The position numbers and the translations under genes were made by a program. 64,000 bases of DNA, taken from the NCBI GenBank assembly GCA_013400975.1, contig WBMZ01006356.1, positions 62,001 through 126,000 of the forward strand. Reading direction: 5' to 3'. The stretch is from Atrichornis clamosus. Lineage: Eukaryota > Chordata > Aves > Passeriformes > Menuridae. Under the pieces are notes generated by a model. The model was given only the letters and a program-made list of their open reading frames with translations. It searched no databases and had not been told where the DNA came from. Shown here in pieces: positions 37,613 to 48,774 of this stretch (positions are counted from its first letter, which is position 1; the number at the start of each line of letters is the position of its first letter).

Positions 37613-37907
37613 GCCTAGTGAGTGTTTAAATTTAGGGCATTAATTTTGCATTCCAGTGTAGAGGGAACCCAACAGTCTCAAACCTTGGAAAAAGGCACTC
37701 CACCTCTGCTTTATGGGCAATTTCATTCTGCCTGTGTTTCCACAGCCTACTTCAAAGCACAGATGCATTTCAGGTAAATAATGACAGCTTCAGAACAAGT
37801 TTTCCTTGTAACACAAATCACCTCACTAATGAAATCAGGAGAAAAATTCAGAACAACTTGATATCCATCTGCCTCAAATCAAATCCTTCTATTTATATGC
37901 TATAAGT

Positions 37908-37985
37908 AGGGGCCTGATTCCTCCCCTGAACGAAACAGAGGTGAAACTCCCACAGATTCCAGTGGGAATGGGGTCAACCCTTTAT
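37908..37985. repeat. Palindromic MITE-like fossil, right arm degraded
   Basis: GGGGCCTGATTCCTCCCCTG at 37909 matches the left end 'gggcctgattctcccctc' of a self-complementary sauropsid repeat. AACTCCCACAGATTCCAGTG at 37944 corresponds to its central 'aactcccattgatttcagtg'. The right end is not clear. Confidence 0.45.
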
Positions 37986-40841
37986 GCTTGCTTGGTGACC
38001 ATTGCCTGAATGTGGGTGAGGATGCCCTGGTCCATTCAGTGCACAACAGAGAACGTGCCTGTGGGTGTAGCACCAAACAATGGGTCAGGTTCAGAAGAAT
38101 ATGAGGCACCTTTCCTCAGAACAGAGAACAGTTTCTATAGTTTCCACATTTCCTTCCTGCTCATGTCAATCATGCACAGGGGAAAACAATGAAGAAACAC
38201 CAAACCCACATGGAATAAAGTACTGGGAACCTGAGAATGAGCCATATGCTGAAAAGAAAAGAGTCATCACATGCAAGATTGAAAGTATTGACTGTCTGGA
38301 CTGCCAAATAAATCAGACTAGCCCTGGAGGCTTGGATCTATACCTGTACCTACCTCTTCACCTCAGACCTCAAGGGCAAGCTTTCCTTTTGCTTTGGAAG
38401 TCTGGAGGTGGTCAAGTGGTGCAGCTCTTGGTCGCCTTCCTGTGCATCCCTGAGCCACTCATCTCCCTGCAGGCCTGTGCCTGCCTCCAGAGACGCTGCT
38501 TCTCTCAGGTCCCATCAGCCTTCGCAAAGGCTCAGCAGTGGGATGAGGGGGGCTAGATGTCCACTTGGCTTGGCAACAAAGAGAAACAAATTGTACTTGA
38601 ACCTGGAAATTTACAGGAATGCGGAGCAGCCACGTTGCTAAGCCAGCTGCAAACCTGCTTTGCTCGGGGCTCTTCCCTTTGTAGGGCTGAAGGAATGAGG
38701 CACATGTTGCCAAGTAGGACATCAGTGCTACAAACAAATGGAAGGCCCTTATCCCACCAGCAATCTCGACCTGGTAACGGGCAGGCAGCTAGAGTAACAA
38801 GAAAGCTCAGCTCCTTCCTACTCGCATAAAGGGGAGGCGGTAGGATACAGGTTATAATTAGAGCCACCCACAGCAATTTTGGGGAAGCTTCAGTATAGGG
38901 ATTGGGATCTTATTGTTAGTGCTGCCAGTTCACCATCTGCTCAGACTGGGCCAGTTCAGAAACCTGGTGGTCAGCACCCTGAGATACATCTCCTGCTTGT
39001 CCGAAGTTTAGCAGTGCTTTAAGCCACTTTGGTGCCTGCAGAAGACTCGCAGCAATAGGAATTTCTGTGTAAGCCTTTAGCCTGAGTGTCCCCCTAATTT
39101 ACAGGATTTGCCTCAGCTTTGGAGACTAACTCATTGTGGAGCCCTCACTCCTTTCTTTTCATTGGATTATAAAATGTCAGTGGCTCATCCAAACTGGATC
39201 CCCCCAGCACAGCTTCCTGCAGCTGGAAAAACACCAGTTCTGCCAAGCACTATGTGCTGCGGGTACAGCACATTTCATGGCATCCCGTGCAAAGCTGCAC
39301 AACTCCTTGCAAAAGCAGCCCCTTGAAGCAGAGTGAGGTAGCTCTGAGCCACCCCCAGCTCTCCATCCGGCTGCCACTGAGGCTGAGAGCAGGCCCTGGC
39401 CAAAGCCATGCTTGTCTGGAGCACATCAGCTACATCCCCAGAGCTCAGGTCCGGCAGGATAAGGGCCAACACGGAAAACTAAGGACCTGATGTCTTTACA
39501 ATAGTGGCACAGGGGTCTTGCACCCTCCTGGTACAAGACCGTAATACCTCTGATTTGGTCCTAATTCCTGTGGTGCTAGTTCACAGCACAGATTTGATAC
39601 CCCATGTATGAGCCTTCAGGCACCATTCCTGGCCTACTGTACCTGCATCAGCAACCTTACCCCTATCCCCACCCCCAGGCAGGAGTTACCCTCTCTCAGA
39701 CATCCTATGCGGCCCCCTCATAAGCAGCACAGGCCCCCATGGTGCAGATTAAACCCCATCAATGTGAAGATTTAAACCACCTGACTGGGAAAGCTAAGCC
39801 ACATCAAACCCTTGTGAGAAACAGGGCCTGCCTGGAAGTGGGTCCTCGAGAGGCAACACAGCTAAGAGCTACATTTGGTGCTGCCCTTCTCATAAACACC
39901 CTGAATTTTGGTGTTTTTCCCCAGATCCCTGGTGCAGCACCCTGGGCCCAGGTGTGAGAGTCTCAGTTTTTGCCATCTTGCTTTTAAACTTTAGGATTTC
40001 TGAGCCTCCCTGCTTGCAGAAAAAAGCTTCAAATCATGAGCCCAGCACTCACAGAGGAAACAACTTCAATTCCTTTTTTTTTTTTTTAATTTCTTTTCCC
40101 CTGCTGCTGTGATTTATTTAAAGAGGGACTTGGGGACTTCACTCAGGGTTTTTGGGTACTGCTCAGTCTGGGGAGAGCAATCCCAAAGCCATTACTGCAC
40201 CATGGGCACTCCAGGAAGCCCTGTGATAACTGCTCTGGCTGGCACCTGTGCCCCAGCTGTGTCGAGGGGGAATCTTTCCAGCTGAAGGCACAGTGAGAGC
40301 TTTTTTCCAGGTAGATGGAACAGAATTATGCAGGTTATGAATGGCGATGTGTCTGCAGGGGGGTGGAGATGGGGCGAAGGAGGCGTCAGCGTGTTTTGTA
40401 AATGCTTTGAAATGTATTTTTGTGTTTCTGAGACAAACCTTACAGAAAATACCTGAAAACTGGTTTTGCTTTTCCTAAAGCGTTGGCTCTTTCAGGCAGC
40501 AGCTTTGCCAAAAGTCATTAATCACATCTTTATTAACAAGGGCGGGGGAATAGTGACCTCAAACAACCGAGGAAAACAACTAAAACTGCATTCATTTGAA
40601 GGACCGCTTTGTAAAATATCTTCTGGCCAGTACATGCTGCTGTTGACGTATACTTAAGGTGTGCTGAGTCTTTAGGATATATTGGGACTTCTGCACAGAA
40701 CCAGGGCAGGACTTGACCCAAGGGTGTGTTTGACTTAACTGCATGTCTCCTGTTTTTTACTTCCTTTCTACTTTTTACTATATTAAGGTGTATAATATGA
40801 GTGGGAGAGGCTAAAGGGCCTTTTCACTTCCCGAGTGCCAA
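37986..40841. other. Non-coding stretch, no gene recognised
   Basis: A 158-codon ATG frame at 38080-38556 has no recognisable domain. A 14-base T run lies at 40074-40087. No interspersed repeat recognised. Confidence 0.45.
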
Positions 40842-40930
40842 AATTCATAGATTCGTGGATCTCATGATGTGTATGGTTTAAATCCAGAAGGAACATCGTA
40901 ATCACTCAATTCCTTCTAGCCTCAACAGCC
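40842..40930 (-). mobile_element. CR1-type LINE 3' end, minus strand
   Basis: AATTCATAGATTCGTGGATC, then AATCCAGAAGGAACATCGTA and ATCACTCAATTCCTTCTAG, correspond to the reversed 3' terminus of older CR1 families ('aatctatgaatctatg', '...ccagaagggaccattatgatcatctagtctgacctcct'). The octamer-like 3' end faces left, so the element lies on the minus strand and is 5'-truncated. No coding remnant. Confidence 0.7.
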
Positions 40931-43900
40931 TGTTTGCTCCAAGTATCCAGGCCTGCTGCTAACAACACGGCACAGGGTCCAGCACACCTTCCACCACACC
41001 GCTCAGTAACGTGCTCATTTTCTCAGTCAAAAATGCAGCCAGCAGAATGAGCAGCTGCATTAGGTGTGACCAAACACACATGATAGGGAGCACTGCTCTT
41101 GGGGTGAGCAGGGCAGTGGATACAGCCCCCGTGCCCCTTCCTCTTCCTGCCAAAACTCCATGTTTACTCCTTGCTCCCTGCTCCGAGATGGTTCATCAGC
41201 CGGGGAACAGGGATTGGTGAGAGAGTGGGGACTTTTGAGGGGATTTCTGGAGCCTGTCTCAAAATGCATTCGTTGTGGGGCGGGCTCTCAGAGGCAGCGT
41301 GGGGAAAGGGCAGGTCCCCACCTTGGGCAGGATGCTGATGGTGCAGCGCGGTAGGCACGCTGTAAGCCCAAACCCTGGAAGGCTGTTGCCACTGATAACA
41401 CCCATCATGCTGTGGCATCATGTCCGTTGACATAACCTTAATTAATGATATTACCAACTTAATGAGGAGATAAACCACCGATCCCAACTCCTGTTAAGAA
41501 ATTGTCTTAAATACCAGTCACTAATCACTATGGAGAAACAGATAGTGGGCCAAAATGCACACCTGGAGTAAAGAGGTGTGGCTCCCGTGTTTTCTGGTGA
41601 AGTTGCATTTGTTTACTCCAGGACTGACTATGAACCATCCTGATTAACACATGGTGGGTGTGCGCTGGGCGGGAAGTTGTAAACAGCCACAGCCTTAAGT
41701 AATGGCACTGGGCTTGTGCAAGACCTGTCATCCAGATGGCAGCAGGATTGATGGCTGCGGAGATCAGCAGGGTGCCAGACCGGGTGCAGATGCGCGTGGG
41801 AGTGCACCAACCCCAGGCTTGCTCTTCCCAGACCCTTAGCTGGTGCAGAGGGGCTCTCCAGCCACCTCCGAGCCCTGGGATGCTTCACAGGGATTGCCTA
41901 GTCCACACAGCTTTAGGAATAGTGGACATCACCATAGTGGACATCACCAGGTGATGTCCACTATGGTGGCCAAGAGCCTTTTGGGCTGCTTAATTGAAGA
42001 AGATTTGTTAGTTGTAGCTAGAAGACTCCCTGCTACCTTTGGGGTAGTGTGGATGTAACTTGTAAAACAGGGAAGGGACCTGTTTCGCTGTACTGATTTG
42101 ATTCTTTGGCTGTTGCTTTATTTCCTTGCTGTTGTTATTCTGATCCAGTGAAATTAAAAAGGCATGAGCAGCCTATTTGGATCTGAATGTGTGAGTTCCT
42201 GCCCTGCAGAGCTTTCAGTAGAGATTAGATTGTACATGCCATTGTGTGGGGGAGATGTGCCATCAGGCAAAGGAGGAACAAATGCAGGCGGGGCGAGACT
42301 GGAGAGGCAGAAGCAGTGTGTCTGCATGAAGCTGCCTGCTGCTCATGGGGTGGTATCTCCATCTCACTGATGGCTGGGTGAATATCTCAGAAAACATTCA
42401 CTGCCTTTGGTTTCTTCAGGGTGTTTAGCTCCTGGAATGTGTGAGACAATGCAGCCACATCTTCCCCACATTAACCTTTTAGAACTTGTCCTACCTAGGA
42501 GGGCCTAAAATAAAAACTATGCATAGAAACCTATGCCAAGCCTCATGTTTCTGAGCAGACTATAGGGGATCCTGGTCCTTAGGAATGAATAATCCTCCAC
42601 ATTGCTGGAAAGGTAGATATGCACCCAGTTTGCTGGTACTCAAATAAATCTCAAGGTATTCCAAGGATTTATGTGCTCACCTGACACACAACACAGACAC
42701 CAGGAGCAGACAGGCCTGGCACACTGTGCTACCAACCATTCACCTATTTCACCTACTTCACTCTAGCATTCTGTTTCTATTCAGACAGACTGTTTCCTGT
42801 TGACAAAAAAAAAGGTGTTTGTTTGTTATTCTAAGTGATCATAGGCATGCATATATCAGAAAAAAAGAAAGGACCTATCTTCTTCTTACATCTCTATTAT
42901 TTCTATTGTTCAGGTATGCCTCAGGTACTTTCCCAGACATGTTGCCTTCTGTTTTTAACCTTGCCATCTGGGAATCAGATACTGCACATCTTTTGTGGTG
43001 CTGTTCAGCAGGAAGGGAATTTGTTATTGCTCCTCACAGGCAGTTCTGGCTTGATGCAGATGGATAGCTCAGAGAAGAGGGATGCCATCGGCTCTGTGGC
43101 CACTGCCTTTCAGCTCAGGGAAAAGCTACGGCTGCGTGTGCACAGCACATCTCGGGGCGAGCTGAGAGAGTTCTCACAACACCTGCAAGCCAGGTGATGT
43201 CCGAGGGGTCCAAACTCTTTCACTGTTGGGAAGCTATTCAGATAGTTAATCCTGCACTGGACCCTCTTCGCAGTCTGGCACACTCAGTAATGCTGTTAAT
43301 AAGCACTTGCCTTTTGTAAATCCAAGGAAAGCAGAGGTGATCTCCACACAACAGCCACAGACCAAAAAAGACTAAACTCCAGGGCAGTTGGAGCTTGGTG
43401 CAGGAGCAGATGTAGAACTGAGTTTTGTGGTTTGGACCCATCTCTTTAAGTTGATTCTGATCATTTCCTGATTCAGAGCCTTGTGCTGCAACCACAAACC
43501 CTTCATATCCCACCCTCTTTGGTCTCCATCTCTGTCTGGTCCCTTCACTAAACACTGCTCAGTAAATGCTTAAAGATAGATTCAAGAGGAGAGGCTGCTA
43601 GTTCAAAGTTTTGCATTAGCTGGGCAGCTGGAAAGGAAAATTAAGAGCAGCAAGAATCAAATTCAGAGCCAGGAAAAAAGCCTGGCTTTGAACTCTGACA
43701 GATACCTGCTTAAGACATATTTCTCCAGCTTCTATTACACCCATTGCTGAACACAAAAAGTTGCTTTACCAAACTGTGCAACAACTTGGAGGTTCAGGTC
43801 TGTTACTCTGAAGTGGGCTGCTCCTGACTCTGGTAATTTTGTGAGATTATTGTTCTTTGTAATAGAGCAATAACCTTTCCAGCCTAGAAAGCAAAAGAGC

Positions 43901-44519
43901 TGCCACCCCAGGATGCTGTTACAGAGCTGCAGGTGAGATGAGTGGAGCAATACCCCTGTATCACAGCAGAGAGGATCTTGTGACATATTGAGCAGCGAAG
44001 AAACTGTGACAGAGTGTGCATGTGCATGGTTTCTTCTTTAAAAATAATCTCTGCAGACTTCTTTTTTTTCTTTAAGACACAGTGGCTAAAAATGGCCTTT
44101 CAAAAATAAATCAAGCCTGAGGCTGGGTCTGAAAGCACTTAATGAGGGGTAAAATTGGTTGAAAAAAGGAAAAACAAAAATTCCCATGCTATTCCTAGCA
44201 CTGACTCCCCCACTTCTGCATGTAAACTGTAGCTGCATCACACTAGAGCACTTCCACCAGTTTCAGACCAATACCTGGCCCACTTAGCACAGATGATGGG
44301 AGAGCAGAGACTCTACCCTGAGACTCCTACCTCCTAAAGGCACCGGGCACCCCATATTGTACACCTCCCAGCATGGCACAGCATCTTCACAATCACAGGG
44401 GCACAACAAGGTCTAAAGCAAAACTGCACCACACAATAGGATGAAACCAGTTGTGGACAACATGATGGAAAAGCAGTTGGGGAGCTGAACTGAGTGGAGT
44501 TAAAAGCTGCAACTGTTAT
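40931..44519. other. Non-coding stretch with an inverted triplication
   Basis: No gene recognised. The notable structure is the perfect inverted repeat at 41930-41968. A 9-base A run lies near 42804. The frames around 42819-43197 are unrecognised. Confidence 0.5.
41919..41968. repeat. 15-bp unit present twice directly and once inverted; 19-bp perfect hairpin
   Basis: ATAGTGGACATCACC occurs at 41919-41933 and again at 41934-41948. Its exact reverse complement lies at 41950-41964. The arms at 41930-41948 and 41950-41968 pair perfectly over 19 bases around a single A, so the DNA could form a cruciform or hairpin. The exactness means it is young or constrained. A template switch during replication would produce this pattern in one event. 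Confidence 0.97.
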
Positions 44520-45180
44520 TCAGCCTATTTTAAATGAAAAACAGGCCTTTCAGACAAATCCAATTATGTTCTTTGGAGAAGTTAAAACTTTTGTTGGGAA
44601 AAGTGACTTTGGATGGGATAGATTTTGGCGAGGTTGTTGACTTAGTAGATTCTCTTAACAATATTAATGGCATGATATGAATAGCACAAGGTCTACGTGG
44701 CTTAGAGAGCAGTGAGATCAAAGTTCTCCCAAAAGAACAGTCCCTGAGAAGTCACTCAGGGCACATTCCCAGGGGAGACCCTCAGGGAGTGACAGGACAT
44801 CCAATAGTTTTCAATGCTTACATCCAGCACATGAAAAGTGATGCACAATGACTGCTGTCCAAACCTGCAGGTGACACCAGGCAGGTGGGGAGGTGGCTGA
44901 TGGAGAGGTGGGGGCAGTGGCCTGGAGAGGTGTGGGTCACTGGCAGGCAGAGCACGTGTTCAGGCGGCCAGACCCCTGTGCCAAGGACACGGGGATGCAG
45001 CTGACCTATGGAAGGAGAACGCCTACCCTGGAAAGCAGAGGAGTCAGGAAAGGATGCTGGTGGCAAAGTGGACATGCAGCCCAACCTGAGTGTGACACTG
45101 CAGAGTGATACAGGTGAAGGGAGGAGATGCAGACTGAAGTATGGACCAGTTCTGCTTCCACAAATGGTCTTAAACAAAAA
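44520..45180 (+). mobile_element. CR1-type LINE remnant, decayed, plus strand
   Basis: CAGGCCTTTCAGACAAATCC near 44543, with TTTGGAGAAGTTAAAAC after it, resembles the CR1 segment before the reverse-transcriptase core. GGTTGTTGACTTAGTAGATT near 44631 resembles 'gcctttgacttagtc'. GCAGGTGACACCAGGCAGGT near 44868 resembles 'gcagatgacaccaagctgg', the motif coding for the ADD-type catalytic region. GGAAAGCAGAGGAGTCAGGA near 45030 and CCTGAGTGTGACACTGCAG correspond to 'gaaaagcagtgactcagaa...cagtgtgacactgt'. Order and strand agree throughout. It may continue to about 45600, but that part is not clear. Dead, with many stops. Confidence 0.6.
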
Positions 45181-46224
45181 TATAGTCCGCCCTTTGCTGG
45201 TCTCTGCATCTTAAGAGAAAAAGTTGAGAGACTTCAAAAATTTCATATGCAAAATTCATCCAGAAGTTGAGAGATTCAGGACAAAGTGGTGGTAAGAAAA
45301 GAGTCTTTAACTGCAGGCAAGGCCCACAACAAGAACGCTACAGCCCAGTATTTTTAAGTAAGAAAGCAGTATGCTTTGTATCAGTGAAGACTCTCACACT
45401 TTGGGATGAACTCCAGGGGCAGGATTGGGTCCATGTTTCTTGATGCCATCAAATCCAGCCTGGCTGCCCTCGTAGGAGGTCTGATTGAGATCAACTTGTG
45501 CTTTGCCAAACATGAGTTAAACACAGAGGTGAGGGAGTGATAGTCAGGGATCTTGAAGTGCTGGAGTTCGGAAGGGAGTCTCCAGCCTTCCCTTGCAGTC
45601 ATGAATTTTGGGACTGAGAACTACAAAGCTGAGGAATAAAAATATAATTTAAAAGGCCTCTTGCCTCTTGGAAGGTATGAGAGGGTGAGAAAGCAAATGA
45701 AAAACCCTGGGAGTTCTTGCTAACATCTTCTGAACTGATAAACATCTCCAAACCCCCTCAATCCTTTCTCTTTTATTGACTTTTCAATACTGTGAGTGAA
45801 ATAAATTTATTATTTTATAAATGTTTGCTGGTACTGATCTTCTTGCACACTGGCAAGTTGTTCATGTTTTGATTTTTTTGCTTTTTGAACAACTACCTTT
45901 GGGGTTTCCACTCTTTGTTTGCAAGTGTGTGTTTAGGACTTGCTGAGAACAAGTTAAACACAACAAATGAGTTTTGGACAGGGTTTTGAAAGATATTTAT
46001 TCTGTGATCATTCATTCTCCTCTCTCAGGAAGCAAGTCCCATCCCATATGCAGGCACTGCTTCTGAGAAAGTTTATTCTGTATGCTAACTGCCATCCTTG
46101 CTTGGTAATGTTTGCAAGGCATGAAGCTGAAGACCAAGGGCCCAATCCAGAAAGATAAAACCAGGTATTTTACTCTCAACACTGCCTGACAATCAGTTCA
46201 TGTATTGATGTACCATTAGAGATG
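45181..46224. other. Non-coding stretch, possibly further CR1-derived sequence
   Basis: The first 400 bases may be a continuation of the CR1 remnant, but I cannot align them with confidence. The rest is AT-rich, without recognisable features. Confidence 0.4.
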
Positions 46225-46330
46225 GAGCTGGAGGATACCAGGAAAAAAAAGTCATGGAATTCCCACAGAAAGTCAGTGGCAAGCATGGGATTAACACCAA
46301 AACCATGCAGTCTGTGGGTTTAACAAGCCA
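46225..46330 (-). mobile_element. tRNA-SINE fossil (MIR-like), minus strand
   Basis: CACAGAAAGTCAGTGGCAAG at 46264, followed by CATGGGATTAACACC, is the reversed 'tctattcccagctctgccactgactttctgtg' core of MIR-like SINEs. AACAAGCCA at the right edge corresponds to the tRNA head region. Only about 100 bases remain. Confidence 0.55.
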
Positions 46331-46612
46331 AGAATGAATAGGACAGGTAGCAAATCTAGAAGAGCAGTACGAAGGTTAAAAGCTCAGGAATTAAAGAACA
46401 GTGAAAGAACGAACCAGAAATACAGCTGCTGAAGGAAATAATTCATGCTATGTTGATCATCTCATCCCCATATGCTTGTAATAATTTTGACAAGCATTTC
46501 ATTTTATCTCTTATTATTAAGAAAATTATTCCTTTAAGGGCAAAATCTAACTACATTTTTCAGGTCAACTTGATTCTGGGAATCAGTCTCACTTGCCTGT
46601 GGTTTTTGCTAT
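46331..46612. other. AT-rich non-coding gap
   Basis: I see nothing recognisable in it. Confidence 0.6.
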
Positions 46613-46687
46613 CAGGCCAAACTTAATCCCTGGTGTATTTCTCTTGACTCAGTGGAGTTATGTTGAATATCATCTTGGCCTAAAGGG
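46613..46687. repeat. Palindromic MITE-like fossil
   Basis: CAGGCCAAACTTAATCCCTG at the left and ATCATCTTGGCCT at the right are inverted copies (GGCCAAA facing TTGGCC). The centre CTTGACTCAGTGGAGTTATG corresponds to 'attgacttcagtggagttac'. It matches a recalled sauropsid consensus across its length. Confidence 0.6.
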
Positions 46688-48639
46688 CCTTTAGTTATAT
46701 TGCCAATGGGTTTCTTTAAAGGGATAGTTCCCTACTTTGAATGCGATGATTCCGGGCAGCGATTTTCATTTTGCAATCTGGAAGGACTCCTGCATATCTT
46801 AAGGAAGTTTTAGTAGCTCTGATCCTGAAGAAACCTTCCCTGGCAATAGATGACTTGCCTCACGCCGGTCCGGCTGGAGGCAGGTGTGTGCATGTGCTCG
46901 GGCTGGTCTGTGGATGGCAGCCTCGAGAGCCAGCTGCCAGGTGCCTTCCATCCGCAGACAGGGCCCGGGAAGAACGGCAGCAAGGGACACGAAATACACA
47001 ACAGCCGCACAACAGCAGCGTGAATGCTGCTCACACTGTTTCTGATTGACAGAGGAGCATCTTATCTTCCCCCGAAACCTCTGCACCCAACCCTCCAGGG
47101 GTGTGTGCACGTTGGGAGGGAAGCCAGGATTCTGATTAGAGGGATTATTTAGATTCCACTACCATAGGGAGCAGCTCCTGGTAAATGTCCTTTGCTTGGA
47201 GGAAGACAAAGGGAAGACCTGAAATAAGAAGCACAGGCCCTTCAGCATCCTCCAGCCTGGACATCAGGGGCTGTGGCGTGCCACTTGCTGAAGGCAGGTG
47301 AGTGCACACCCAGCGTCTCCTCACACACTGCTGCTCCCTCAGGGTCACTAATCTGTGCAGGAGAGGCCACCACAACGGAGCTCCTCAACTCATGAGGTCC
47401 TGGAGCAAAAGACAGGGCTGCAAACTGATGGGTGCAGGATGTCAGGTGTCAGGACAGTATCACACCTGCTGAGATGGTTTAGTGGCACTCCCCCCACCCT
47501 GAATGTCCCAGGTATTGCCCATTTCATCTTGCTTTGGCAGCCAGGTTACACCCCAAGTTCTCCAAACCACTGCAAAAAAAAAAAAGAAAAGAAAAAAAAG
47601 AAAAAAAAGAAAAAAAAAGAAAAAAGAAAAAAAGAAAATAACACAAGTGAATGCAAACTTTTTGGTCTTGCCTCATGCAAGATGTGAAACCTACTAATGA
47701 ACCTGAGTGCAAGCAGCCTCCAGTTGTTTGCCTAAAACTGAGCAACACATGAGGCTGGTACCGCAGTTCTCAAGAGAGATTTGTCCCTGGGACAAAAGAG
47801 ACCTGAAAGAGACCTGAGAGAGCCTAGGGCTAGGTTCAAACAGGCTGGGAAGCGTTATGCAAAACAGCAGCACAGAATGTAGGGTACATGATGTACTTGT
47901 GAGCTTCTAAACTGAAATACCTTCCTGTAAGGACTGATAATGGGCATGTCACTGAAAAGCTGTATTTACCTTGCTCTGCTGAGGGCCCATGATCTTACTG
48001 CAGCCATATCTGGTCAGAAGAGAGAAAATACCTTTTAATCTAGATGACTTGATATGATGGGACAAACCAGAGTCTGAGCTCTAGGATTGCTGTGGGGTGC
48101 TCCAGCACACAAGTGTACATGAGAGCAGGGTTTGAGGGAGCAGGGATGTGCTGTTTCTGTCCTCCTGCAGCACTGCCAGCTTTGCACAGCTATCACTGTG
48201 ATCCAGCAGCCTGTGAAGCACAAAACTACTTGAATAGGGTTTGGATCCACACAGCATCACATAATGGATTTAATTACCATGAGGGAAGAGAGCTGATGTG
48301 ATTTCTGTATAGTACAGCCCATGTGCAGACCTGGTTGTTGATCCAATCATCAGCTCTGGAGATCTCAGCTCTCCCCCATCCTGCCATCTCCATATGTCTT
48401 CCTTGAAAACCATCTGCCCAAAACCTTGGCACATAGCAAACTAAAAATGAATGACACAGCCACAAACCTCCACTTGTTGCTCCATCTCCATCTCAAGGAG
48501 ACCAGCGCTGAAGGTGGTGCTCCTAAGAAACAGTGGGAAAACCTGAAAGTCTTGGGATCTGTGTCATCTAAAGCAGGAACCGGCTGACTCAGGGAGCAGA
48601 AATCATTTGCTGTGGTGTCTGGAGACCTCTGAACAGCTG
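46688..48639. other. Non-coding stretch with CpG-rich patch and A-rich run
   Basis: About eleven CpG dinucleotides lie between 46858 and 47022. An AAAAG-type low-complexity run lies at 47574-47638. No gene recognised. Confidence 0.45.
47574..47638 (+). repeat. A-rich (A4-8 G)n low-complexity run
   Basis: About 65 bases of A runs broken by single G bases at intervals of five to nine. It reads through as lysine-rich frames that carry no meaning. Confidence 0.95.
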
Positions 48640-48774
48640 CAAAATCCCAGTACTGAGATCTTGGTAAGGTCACAGTTGCGATGGGCTGGGCACATCGCCA
48701 GGGTGGAAGATTCCAGGACCTGCAGCCTCCTGGGAACACCTAGCAGCCAACACAAGCTTTGTAAAGACACCTGA
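48640..48774 (+). mobile_element. Non-LTR retrotransposon fragment: post-RT motif, broken
   Basis: The plus-strand frame starting near 48640 reads NPSTEIL then VRSQLRWAGHIARVEDSR, and after a degraded part HKLCKDT before a stop at 48772. The string LRWAGHxxRxxDSR with a downstream KRYKDTLK-like motif is characteristic of the region after the reverse transcriptase in several vertebrate and invertebrate non-LTR retrotransposons; the upstream NTEVL motif also fits. Compared with intact copies, about a dozen residues between TEIL and VRSQLRW are missing, and the part corresponding to LPKxxxYGEL is damaged. It is not CR1-like. Isolated and short, so its family cannot be named. Confidence 0.65.

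Larger units (their letters stand above)
35746..37907. other. Non-coding stretch, no gene recognised
   Basis: It holds an A-rich run with CCAA units (36362-36394), a double E-box (37483-37494) and a 17-base A run (37596-37612). No polyadenylation signal precedes the A run at the usual distance, and the frame before it (37287-37643) is unrecognised, so a processed retrocopy is not supported. Confidence 0.45.

Noticed and set aside
37287..37643. Possible processed retrocopy ending in the 17-base A run
   Set aside because: No polyadenylation signal before the A run, no flanking duplication seen, and the frame resembles no known protein.
38080..38556. ATG open frame of 158 codons
   Set aside because: No recognisable domain, no splice context, and it overlaps a decayed, AT-mixed region. 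One frame of this length is not surprising in 64 kb.
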